Origin: Candolleomyces eurysporus
Lineage: Eukaryota > Basidiomycota > Agaricomycetes > Agaricales > Psathyrellaceae
Assembly (NCBI GenBank): GCA_027579435.1
Contig: JANBPK010001347.1
Coordinates: 1 to 21,811, forward strand
Direction of reading: 5' to 3'
DNA: 21,811 bases
Shown here: positions 8,107 through 16,306 of the stretch, in pieces
Layout: each line of letters starts with the position of its first letter
Position numbering within the stretch: the stretch's first letter is position 1
Made by a program: the position numbers and the translations under genes
The notes under the pieces: model-generated
Seen by the model: only the letters and a program-made list of their open reading frames with translations
Told to the model about the DNA's origin: nothing
The model's database searches: none

Positions 8107-8150
8107 TATATAGGTAGCACAAGCTGAGCGGTAACTCCTCAGCTTGTTCT
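8107..8150 (+). promoter_or_regulatory. LTR promoter: TATA box, predicted RNA start and self-primer
   Basis: TATATA at 8107-8112 is followed, 34 nt from its first base, by A8141, the first base of the 10-nt string complementary to the primer site at 282-291. A CT-rich stretch follows, common at fungal start sites. An inverted repeat, ACAAGCTGAG (8119-8128) with CTCAGCTTGT (8138-8147), spans the start, so the self-primer sits in one arm. The upstream arm would be absent from the RNA 5' end but present in the 3' end copy. Confidence 0.65.
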
Positions 8151-8214
8151 CAAGAATCTACTCTCTTGTCTACTCGTATTAACTCTCCTCTCGCACTAGT
8201 CCTCTTTCTAGTGA

Positions 8215-8673
8215 ATGACCCTCGCAGTCTACACTAAAACCGAAATCGACTCGCACTATCTTATCACCTACGTTCGACTCTATTTCATCCTTGCCCCAGA
8301 CGCCAAGATCCGTCTCGGATCATTCATAGTACGTAACCTTGTCGGTGACGTTATTAACGCTACACAGGGCGCTATCGACCGTCCGCCAAGTACTCCGGAA
8401 TTGGCAGCTGCGCTTGCTCTCCTCGATCAGAGGTACGCAGAGCGAGGCCCCGACCTTTTGCAACAACTTTGGACGCTCGCATCCCCGACCGAGGATCCAC
8501 CTCCCCTCATCCATTCCGTTACTTCGTCTGTTGCTCATTTGCCTCACGCTCAAGCCCCTCCTGATTATCGTCCCTCCAAACGTCGACGAGCGACCTCCGA
8601 CCCCGACTTCCCAGGACCAATTAACAGTGGCTGTGTCAACCCCAACGAACCCTCTAGCTCTAACTCCCAGTGA
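8215..8673 (+). CDS. ORF starting inside the LTR (likely start of ORF1/gag)
   Basis: ATG 8215 is the first ATG after the predicted RNA start (74 nt downstream) and opens 152 codons. The protein begins MTLAVYTKTEID, has a helical middle (ELAAALALLDQRYAERG) and a basic patch SKRRRATSD that could be a nuclear signal. It stops at 8671-8673, in a stretch where a neighbouring frame carries the protein-like sequence continuing to the LTR end. The same ORF in the 5' LTR would end at base 56 of this window. It is probably the N-terminus of the gag-side polyprotein, now separated by a one-base shift, or a small separate protein. No family recognised. Confidence 0.5.
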   Translation: MTLAVYTKTEIDSHYLITYVRLYFILAPDAKIRLGSFIVRNLVGDVINATQGAIDRPPSTPELAAALALLDQRYAERGPDLLQQLWTLASPTEDPPPLIHSVTSSVAHLPHAQAPPDYRPSKRRRATSDPDFPGPINSGCVNPNEPSSSNSQ

Positions 8674-8896
8674 AGGACGGATAACCCCTCTCATCTTCAA
8701 AGAGAACATCTCCGACTCCGCCAACATCTCTTTTCGCTTTTGGCACCTTTGTTATCACCCTTTTGAAGACCCTCCCCTCATCCATTGGGCCGTCTTTACC
8801 GCAACACGGCCCATCAATCGAACTCAGAACCCCTCCTCGTTCACTCTAGGCCGACTTCGTCTCCAGTGCAACAAGGACCTGAGCAAGCCCGTAACA

Positions 8897-9842
8897 CCCG
8901 GCCTCGACTTCCCTGGGTAAGTGTAACAATCGTCGATCTCTTGTTCAAGCATTATTTGACGTGTTTCCCCCAGAATCTTAACGATTGGGCCATCCTTCTA
9001 TATCGACGCTAAAGCTAGTGCTACCCTCGATATCAACGCCGATCTTAATGTTGGTCTCAATTATAAGATTGAGAAGGCTTCGATGGTATTCCCGCTTACC
9101 AGCAAGTATGCCGTCAAGCAGGGTGGTGCCTTCCAGTTTGTCGACACTCGTACGTCCCAGTCGATTGTCTAGAAGACGATTTTTCAATTACTAATATTCC
9201 TCACCTGTAGCTCTCAAGCTCTCGGCGACCCCATCGTTCCAAACCAACGGACGTGTCGAAGCGCATCTCATTCCTGGTATCGACCTTGGCATTAACGTCC
9301 TGAACGGTGCTGGTGTTGCTTCGGTCTACCTAAACGTTGATGCTGGTGCTCAGATGAACTTGGCGTTGGAGGGCCAGGCGACCGGTGAAGTCATTGTCGG
9401 CCGCGGAGAAACTCGCGAGATCGAGGAGGCTGGCGATACTGTCGTCAAGAGGGAGCCTACACCTGTTGCCATCGCGCCAACGGCTACTGCCACAGGGAGC
9501 GCTGGTTTCTCAGGCTGCTTCGACATTAGCACTGGCTTGGACGTCGTTGCTGGTGCTACTGCCAAGTTGTTCAACATTTTCGACAAGTCTACCACATATA
9601 CGCTCTTCAGCAGGGATTGGGAGTTGTACAAGGTCAGCCCCCCATTGTCTGACTCGATCTGTTGCTCACCCGACGTGCTTGTTTAGAAATGCTTCGGCGC
9701 GCAGACTAAGCGTGAGGAACTCGACTATCACGTTCGCTCTGTCCCAGAGCCTGTTGCTTTGAACAAGAGGCTGGTGTGCCCTATTGCGGGCTTCCCTCCC
9801 TTGCAATCGCTTGTCGACTCGATGATCCTAGCCTCAGCGTGA
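8897..9842 (+). pseudogene. DUF7223-like protein gene, 5' part cut off by the LTR
   Basis: Four exon pieces can be read: 8897-8916, 8974-9149, 9211-9632 and 9687-9842, separated by GT-AG introns of 57, 61 and 54 nt; phases agree at every junction and the total is 258 codons with the stop at 9840-9842. The protein starts mid-domain (PGLDFPG, then ILTIGPSFYIDAKASATLD), with alternating hydrophobic/polar strands like those of DUF7223 proteins, a fungal family of unknown function that is usually secreted. It continues through a Thr/Pro/Ala-rich linker and a final Cys-containing part (SGCFDISTGLDV; KCFGAQTKREEL). The upstream exons, any signal peptide and the promoter lie beyond the element or are lost. 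The coding sequence present shows no stop or frameshift, in keeping with recent disruption. Family assignment is from memory of the pattern and is moderately sure. Confidence 0.75.
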
Positions 9843-10716
9843 GTGTTTCGTGATCTATTCCTGCTATCCACGCGGTCTAGTTTTAATCAGGCTATTCTCT
9901 ATAGTGTCAAGCAAATTTGAATGACCCATTTGAATAAATTTATATCCCCTAACCGGATCGACCCTAACGTCTAAAAACCAACGCTATATGTACTATTTCT
10001 ATCCATTACCCTCCGTTACCTCGCCGAAGTACTTGGTTATGCTCTCTACACAGTTGTAAGTGCTTGCGCGATCATCGACACGTCTTTTTTNGGGGGGGTG
10101 GGGACCGAGGCAACTCAGTGGCACGGTCCTTAGTCCTTGGCCATCACACGAAAACAGGGAATCGCCTTACAGACATAGCTTCTACCATGTACAATAAGCG
10201 CGCACCTCGCGGAACCCCGGCATTTGATTTTTGACTTCCAATCTAGGTTTCAGGCAAGAACTGACAACGCGCACTCATTCGAAATTCTCAATTGACTCGG
10301 CGGTCGTTTGCGGGTATGTGAAAACCTTTCTGGCATTTGTGGTCACACACGAGTCCTAACTCTGCGAAAGTTGGGTCAAGTTCGGTTCGGACGGCTTTTT
10401 GCTGAACCTGAAACTGACCAGCTTCACTGCTCTAGAACGGAGTAAGGATGAAATCGCGTGACCTCAACGGCTGGGACAGGTCAACTAACAATCCCCTCAC
10501 AAGTCCTCAATGCCGAGGTCGAGTTCACCCGTATTACGCAGAGTCACGGTAGCTGCTGAAAGGAGACTGGCAAAAAGCGCGTCTGTCGTCCCTTTCTATG
10601 AACGGTGAGAAATCAAATGTTGAAAAAAAAAGGTCAAGAGGAGTACAAAGCTAAGAAAAGCGAATACGTGCGAGATCTTGAATGCTGACAGTATTTTTGC
10701 GTTCAGGAACACCCTC
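9737..10716 (+). repeat. Segmental duplication, copy A
   Basis: Starts in the last exon of the DUF7223-like gene (GAGCCTGTTGCTTTGAACAA) and continues through its 3' flank. It aligns in the same order and direction with 13332-14199. Shared landmarks include GGCTATTCTC (9890/13482), ATAAGCGCGCACCT (10194/13731), ATGCCGAGGTCGAGTT (10510, CAGTGCCGAGG in B) and AATGCTGACA (10681/14167). Copy A has extra sequence near 10600-10660. Apart from the gene end and a weak minus-strand ORF I see no gene in 9843-11061. An N interrupts a T/G homopolymer at 10091. Confidence 0.85.
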
Positions 10717-10970
10717 AAACTGTCGCAGTCGTTAGCGGCACTGTAACCGAGTCGCTGCTCGATGTTGTTCTCCTCCTCGATCATGCGTTGACACCTCGAA
10801 AACTCATCGAAGTTCACTTCTTCCTTTACTACAGATTTCATCAACAGTCGGGGTAGGGGAATCGCAAGGAAGGGGTCCAAACAACAGCTTGCTGTACAAA
10901 TAAAATCAATTCCACTCACGCCACGCCAATATTCTGAGCCTATGCTAGACGTTGACACGTTCCTGGACAT
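10596..10970 (-). CDS. Weak minus-strand ORF of unknown product
   Basis: A 124-codon ORF from ATG 10968-10970. Its middle reads like protein (VNFDEFSRCQRMIEEENNIE) and its end is hydrophobic and partly A/T-run driven (FLSFVLLLTFFF). The 3' third overlaps duplication copy A; in copy B the matching strand also has an open frame (FLDARQLSALEL), but that follows from DNA similarity and is not proof of coding. No intron set gave a better model. It may be a remnant of a gene facing the DUF7223-like gene, or chance. Confidence 0.2.
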   Translation of the reverse strand: MSRNVSTSSIGSEYWRGVSGIDFICTASCCLDPFLAIPLPRLLMKSVVKEEVNFDEFSRCQRMIEEENNIEQRLGYSAANDCDSLRVFLNAKILSAFKISHVFAFLSFVLLLTFFFQHLISHRS

Positions 10971-11061
10971 CTGACTCAGGGCTGGTCATACCCATTCAGT
11001 TCCAGGACGTGCCGACGCGTTTGGCGTTCCCGTAGCATACATCATGACTCAGGTGGCGCGG

Positions 11062-11069
11062 TATATAAA
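11062..11069 (+). promoter_or_regulatory. TATA box of the DUF4246 gene
   Basis: TATATAAA lies 71 bp before ATG 11133. Transcription would start near 11092-11100, after the in-frame ATG at 11079, which argues for ATG 11133 as the start. Confidence 0.6.
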
Positions 11070-11132
11070 CATCAGCTGATGCTAGGAACATGTAAAGGGT
11101 CCACTGGTTTTGCCCTCATTTCCCTCCACGTC

Positions 11133-13208
11133 ATGGCGGATGTGGATTTCTCTCGCGTTCATGCAGCTCCAGGGTTGGGACAACCCTTGGAGTATGTTCC
11201 TGGGCACGACGACCCATTGTACGTTCGCGGACCCATTGAAAACGCTCTGGATGAAGAAAAACTATGCAGGTGCGTACAGGTTGGCGTTATGAGAAGTGAA
11301 GCACTTATTGGCAATCGCTCCAATCTAGCTTGGGACTAATCACATTGCGAGAGCTTGCGATGTTGAGATTTATCAATCTAATCACAGATAAACAAGAGTG
11401 GCACAAAAAGGTAGGAACCATCGTTGTCTCCTCATTTGCGACGCTAAATTGAGGTGTCCCAGGTTTTCGACGACAGTATCGTCGCGAAATGGAGAGCCGA
11501 GGTCAAGTCCAGTGGGGAAGATTTCACTGAGAAGATGTTTGAATATTGCATTCAGGAACTCAGATACCGTGCGGAAAGGTTCGAGCCCGACGGATCCGAG
11601 CGTGGCGCAATCGTCGTCTTCAATGGCAAAGTTGTCAAATCTGACCACGCAGTCTCTGAGAGTATCAAGCTGGCTTTTCAAAGTGCCATCAAGCATTTAG
11701 AGAGCGTCCCTGAGGCCCAGAAGGACTGGCACCCCGGATCGGACGGGAAGGTTCTCGACCTCGTACACCCCAGTTTATATCCACTCGTCTACGGAAAGAC
11801 GAAGGTTCTGCCCATTGGTAGTCAAGTTACAACGTTGGTGGACTGTATTTCCCGATGCGGAGAGGGTGCGGTGATCCCAACACCAATCCGTATTGAACGG
11901 AAAGACACCCCATCGTACTATGATTACTTGCCCCGCAAAACTTACGACCCTTACAGCACGAAGTTCCAGTGGCTCCCGTGCGAGGTGGATATTTCTGGAG
12001 ATCGCCCCAGGTGAGTAATAGCTTGTTCACAAATGTCAGAAAACTCATCTCGCGTGTGCAGGATTATCTCTTATATCAATAATCTTCATCCAGAGAAGCA
12101 CAAGGACCTCTACCACTCGATTGAGGACGTCATCGAGGCCGCGATACCGCTCTGGGAAATATCGATTGCAGGGATTAACCTGGAGAATCGATACAGTGGC
12201 GCACCATCCTTCAAACGGATTGATTATCCCCGCGTCGAGTACACCCCAGACTTCCGATCAATCCCCGAATCCGATTTTCCTTCAAGGCTCCCAGAGGAAA
12301 CAGAAAATGCTTACTATTGGAGAAAGACTAGCTGGTGGGAAGACAATCGGACTTTGGTCATTCCAGAGCCTGCTCTTCCTTTCGATTCTGAGGGATTCAA
12401 ATTAGCCAACTCGGACACCCTCAGCCTGAGGGACGTATATGGCAAAAGTGGAAGACCATTGCAGATCATTGTGAAGCTTGCGAATATCCAGCTCACTCCC
12501 GAGAAGCCAAAGTATGAAGGCGGGACGTGGCATGTAGAAGGAAAACTTGTACGTCCACAACTCATTTGACTCCTCTTTCCAGTTCTTACTAGGACACCTC
12601 AGAACGAGCATATATGTGCGACAGCGATCTACTACCACTCGTGTTCCAACATTACAGACTCTTCTCTGGCATTCCGTCAAGTCATCTCTGACGAAGACGA
12701 GGAAGATATCGAATATGAACAACACGACCACGCCTGGCTCCAACCAATCTTCGGGTGTGAGCAAGACGAAGCGAAGGTTCAGATGGTGGGAGCCGTCAAG
12801 ACTCTTGAAGATCGTCTCATTACCTTCCCCAACATTCTTCAACATCAAGTCCAGCCATTCGAACTCGCGGATCGAACCAAGCCAGGCCACAGGAAGATCG
12901 TAGCACTGTTTCTGGTCGATCCGAACGTGCGTGTCGTCAGCACAGCGAGCGTTCCATGCCAGCAGCTGGAATGGTGGAAGGAGGCCAACATCGCTCAGTC
13001 AGCTCGAGTGCCACATAGTTCCCGTAGTCTCTTGGAGAGCCTGCCGGTCGAGGTGCAGGATCAAGTCTTTGAGCAAGTTCAAGATTTCCCAATATCCCTC
13101 GAGGAGGCGAAGGAGCTGAGATTGGAATTGATGGAAGAGAGGAAGACATTTGTGTTGGCGAACACAAAGATGCTTGAGGAGCGTACATTCTCGCTGTGTG
13201 AGCATTAA
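11133..13208 (+). CDS. DUF4246 domain protein, probable 2OG/Fe(II) oxygenase-like, 5 exons
   Basis: Exons 11133-11269, 11368-11410, 11463-12010, 12062-12548 and 12603-13208 (introns 98, 52, 51 and 54 nt, all GT-AG with consistent phases) give 606 residues and TAA 13206-13208. The product has the layout of DUF4246 proteins, common in fungi with many paralogues: an N-terminal part with ITDKQEWHKKVFDD and IVAKWRAE, then the long conserved region ending in GTWHVEGKLNEHI, FPNILQHQVQPFELAD and KPGHRKIVALFLVDP. H400-x-E402, H486 and R502 are placed like the iron- and 2-oxoglutarate-binding residues of a double-stranded beta-helix dioxygenase; this is inference, as no substrate is known for the family. 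A Glu-rich helix closes the protein. The gene looks intact and has a TATA box. It lies between two direct copies of a duplicated segment. Using the acceptor at 11387 instead of 11367 would bring in a stop, which supports the chosen intron 1. Confidence 0.88.
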
Positions 13209-13331
13209 ACCTCTTTTTCCCTGTTGTAACATGTGAAACGTAAGAGGGGTCACCGGTCACCCATGGAACATTCAAATTTGTTTTCGCGGAGATCGTATGT
13301 AAAAATTGTCAAATAACATTTATGTCAATAG

Positions 13332-14199
13332 ACTGTCGTAGAGCCTGTTCCTTTGAACAATAGGTTGGTGCGGCCTATTGTGGGCTTCCCTCTTTTGCAA
13401 TCGTTTGTCGACTTGATGATCATAGCCTCAGGAGTGTTCATTTTCTGTTTGCTATCCATCGCGGTCGAGATTTAATCGGGCTATTCTCGATAGTGTAAAG
13501 TTCGATGTAGTACAGTATACCCCCTGGCTGAATCAATCTTACATTCTGAAACCAAGGCTATATTGTACATTACCCTTCATTCCTTGAAGTACTTGACAAT
13601 ACGCTTTACACAGTTGCAAGTGCTTGTGCAGCTATTGAAGATTTTTTTAGGGGATTAAGGCAGGGTTTTGGACCTTGACCCTCAAAGAGAACAGGGAACC
13701 GGCTTACAAACATGGCATCTACTATGTTCGATAAGCGCGCACCTGCCGGAGCCCCGGAGTTGGATTCTTTACTTTCAATCTAGGTTGCAGGCAGCAACTA
13801 ACAACGCGCACACACTCAAATCCTTCGGTTGACTCGGAGGTCGTTCGCGGGCATGCCAAACCCTTTCCGGCACTGGAGTTCACGCAGGAGTCCTAATTTG
13901 CGGATGTTTGATCAAGTTTCAAGTTCGGTTTAGCCTGAGCCAGACCAGGCTCACCGCTCTGGAACGGAGTGAGTGTCCCNAAAAAAGGTAAAATTACACG
14001 ACCACAAACGACTGAGACAGGTTAAATAACAACGCGCTCGCTCGGATCCTCAGTGCCGAGGTCGAGTTCCCGCTTATCACGGGGGATCGCGGTAGCTGCT
14101 GTAGGCAGACCGGCGAACATGTCAGACAGAGTTGGAAGCAGAGAAGAGCGAATATATCCGAGCTCCAATGCTGACAATTGCCTTGCATCCAGGAAACTC
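13332..14199 (+). repeat. Segmental duplication, copy B
   Basis: Diverged copy of 9737-10716 in the same orientation, about 870 bp. It begins with a decayed end of the DUF7223-like gene (GAGCCTGTTCCTTTGAACAA; Val-Asp-Ser-Met-Ile-Leu of copy A reads Val-Asp-Leu-Met-Ile-Ile) whose stop is lost, and ends near 14199. The stretch 13209-14511 holds no other gene that I can support, only this copy and a small tandem repeat. An N adjoins an A-run at 13980. Confidence 0.85.
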
Positions 14200-14224
14200 C
14201 TCGAGGTTCTACTAGTTTGATGAT

Positions 14225-14277
14225 GGAAAACGGAAAGACGGAAAACGGAAGGACGGAAAACGGAAGGACGGAAATGG
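14225..14277 (+). repeat. 15-bp tandem repeat, about 3.5 copies
   Basis: GGAAAACGGAAAGAC at 14225-14239, then GGAAAACGGAAGGAC twice (14240-14269), then a partial unit. It sits just past the end of duplication copy B. Confidence 0.9.
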
Positions 14278-14511
14278 AGCGGAGTCAAACTGTGGTTGGC
14301 TTTCTCACAGTATCGTTATTGAAACAAAGTCGACTGATAAATTTTGTTTAGCATTAGAAAGAGAAGCGTTGAATACGATTGTCACTGTCTGAGAGCGTTA
14401 ACACTGGTTCTAAAGCATAGCGACGTTTGCATCGCCAGATGTATGTAGCTACAAGGAGCAAGCAAATGGTAAAGCTGAGAGCTGATTCAGACTTTTTCTA
14501 ACCTCCGCTGC

Positions 14512-16222
14512 CTAAATAGGACCAGAAATGGACGAAGCATTCATCGTCGTACTGCCTGCACCCCATGTCTCACCATGGGAGTTTCCGCTGGCTAAACCGC
14601 GGCACTGCTCGCGCTCTGCAGTGGACCGAAGGTGAAGCATCATTCGGGTTGCGAGCACGGCATGAAGGTTGGCCTCGGGTCTGGAAACAGATGAACAACA
14701 TGATTGGTGAGCGAGTGATGAGTGTGAAAACTTACTGAGAAAGGATGAACCTGTAACTAGGCTGAAGCAAGGTATATTAGCTGCGAGACACCTTGAAGAC
14801 AAAACCGTACCTCTGCTGCATAGTTAATGACCAGATTCGCGAAGGCTAGAGCTGCCAACAAGCACTTCTAATGAGAGGGGTGTCGCTAGCCGGAGAATAA
14901 GAAGATCTCAAACTTGCCTGACAAGCACGCAAAATACGTGGCCCCATCCCAATAGAAAGCTGCCAGCAAGGAACTTCGATGAGTCTTGTACTCGCGGTAT
15001 ATAATGTACAACATTCCAAGCATCGCAACTGAGCAGGCGTATCAACCATCACTCTCACGTTCTCGCGTGATCGCGAGGTAGACGTTCTGAATCGATGAAG
15101 CTCACCAATGATACTGGCCAGGAAGAAGATAAATACTCCTCCAAACAGCTTCTGATCCGCAGCGGCTGGCATACAGAGGGTAGGAACTAGGGGGTCGACG
15201 ACTACGNAAAAAACTTGTTCAGCTTGGCAGCCATCAATTTGAGCTCGGTAAGAGACACTTACATTCCACGGTCTCGTAGAATTTGCTCACTAATACGCAA
15301 GCTCCGCCATTGGTCACCTGCAACATAATGATATGAGGGAGCCGTTTAGAGCCCGGGATATTAGTAGAGTGACTGACGATAAATACGGTGGTCAGAAACG
15401 CCAGCATTCGCTTGTCTCTTCCGCCAAAACCGTACAAGCGTATGAAGAGTATAGCTGGATTCAAAGAAGTAGAATTCATTAGTTAAGTGCCAGACAATTG
15501 GGACATGAAAGCTGAATGATGAGCTCGAATTGTATTCACCCACCCTCAGAAAGAACTATGAGTACCGTCGTTGAGACTGGTGAGCGCCAGGTCAGTCCAT
15601 TGCACAAAATGTTTCTGAGTTGGCTTACTGATTGCGCTGAAGAATCTCTGCTTGCAGTCACTTGGAGAGACGTCGACAGGAACTCCATCTTCAAAGCACG
15701 GTCAGCCCTCTGACGCAGCAATATGCAAATCCTTGGTGGGAGAAGGGACGCACAGAATAAAGTCAAGGCGCAATTGACCATCGCATGATAACGTACTACC
15801 AGGAATAACCCTTTTGGGACGCTGAGATCAGTTGGCCATATCAATCGAACCTAGCAATGTGAACTGTGTGCTAAGCGTTTCAGTGGGTCATACCAAGCAG
15901 CAGTTCAATTTACTTCGTCAGGAAAAGTGTGCAAGTAGTCGGCGACCTGAAAAGGTGCTTTCAGTATACTCGATCCAAGATCATGATCACCTACTACGAC
16001 AGCGCAGCTGGCAACAGCCTATTGTTACAAGTCTTCAGCTATGGACTGATAGCGCCTCCCGCCGCGCAGGTTGTATTGAACGTACCAGGTACTAGAGAGT
16101 TAGTTCTGAGTTTTGAGACTCGAAAGCTGAGGGTAGGGAAAACCAACCACAACGGTCTGCGACGCTTGGTACCCATCTATAAGTGCTTTCCAAAGATCTT
16201 GCTCAAGTTGGGCAGCGCTCAT
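14512..16222 (-). CDS. DUF6533 multi-pass membrane protein, 14 exons
   Basis: Minus-strand exons: 16222-16148, 16091-16086, 16018-15995, 15946-15914, 15850-15754, 15688-15629, 15576-15544, 15454-15378, 15317-15263, 15165-15106, 15028-14918, 14851-14811, 14761-14736 and 14680-14512. All phases agree and give 288 residues. The N-terminal DUF6533 signature is clear at residues 26-72: VADYLHTFPDE, VRLIWP, GLFLVVRYH. Further family landmarks follow: AILFIRLYGFGGRDKRMLAFL, YREYKTHRSSLL with WDGATYF, and HAVLATRMMLHLR. Six or seven hydrophobic stretches indicate a polytopic membrane protein; the family is abundant in Agaricomycetes and has no known function. The C-terminal tail is Ser/Gly/Thr-rich. 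Oddities are a 6-nt exon 2 and a GC-AG intron (14917-14852). Intron 8 (60 nt) has no stop and keeps frame if retained. The start was chosen by a TATA box at 16301-16306, which rules out an upstream in-frame ATG at 16336. Exon 2 is the least certain part. Confidence 0.85.
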
Positions 16223-16300
16223 GACTGTCGGACCCGAAAGGGACAAGAGAACTGAGAACGTGCCAGATGTTGACAAAGTATTGTTAACAGCAGAGGTGTC

Positions 16301-16306
16301 TATATA
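16301..16306 (-). promoter_or_regulatory. TATA box of the DUF6533 gene
   Basis: TATATA on the minus strand, about 80 bp upstream of ATG 16222-16220. The expected RNA start near 16272 leaves a leader of about 50 nt. Confidence 0.5.

Larger units (their letters stand above)
1..8896 (+). mobile_element. Ty3/gypsy chromovirus LTR retrotransposon, 5' LTR truncated by window edge
   Basis: A direct repeat (1-279 and 8618-8896) marks the two LTRs. Between them lie, in order, gag with a CCHC zinc knuckle, pol with protease, reverse transcriptase, RNase H, integrase and a C-terminal chromodomain, and an extra ORF. RT before integrase plus a chromodomain after integrase defines a chromovirus of the Ty3/gypsy group. 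The internal part is 280-7894 (about 7.6 kb) and the full element should be about 9.6 kb. Two mismatches in the 279 bp that can be compared between LTRs indicate a recent insertion. It landed inside a coding exon of a DUF7223-like gene. The flank after the 3' LTR begins CCCGG; whether this is the target duplication cannot be tested because the 5' flank is outside the window. Single N bases are scattered through 2826-7165. Confidence 0.95.
7895..8896 (+). repeat. 3' LTR, complete, 1002 bp
   Basis: Begins TGTTATG right after the G-run and ends GTAACA; TGTTA and TAACA form the short terminal inverted repeat typical of LTRs. The end is fixed by loss of identity with the 5' copy after 8896. It contains a perfect 12-bp hairpin and short direct repeats in the upstream (U3) part, a TATA box at 8107, a CT-rich leader (8150-8210) and an ATG-started ORF from 8215. 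The base after the LTR is already inside a host coding exon. Confidence 0.92.

Noticed and set aside
8897..8901. CCCGG as the 5-bp target site duplication
   Set aside because: The sequence before the 5' LTR is outside the window, so duplication cannot be shown.
8339..8920. 193-codon ORF as a separate gene or an LTR-DUF7223 fusion protein
   Set aside because: It has no ATG (its first codon is TTG) and runs over the LTR edge into a host exon and then into an intron; treated as part of the LTR frame and of the split host gene.
11079..11339. Earlier in-frame ATG at 11079 and unspliced end of DUF4246 exon 1
   Set aside because: The TATA box at 11062 would place the RNA start after 11079, and reading past 11269 enters a clear intron.
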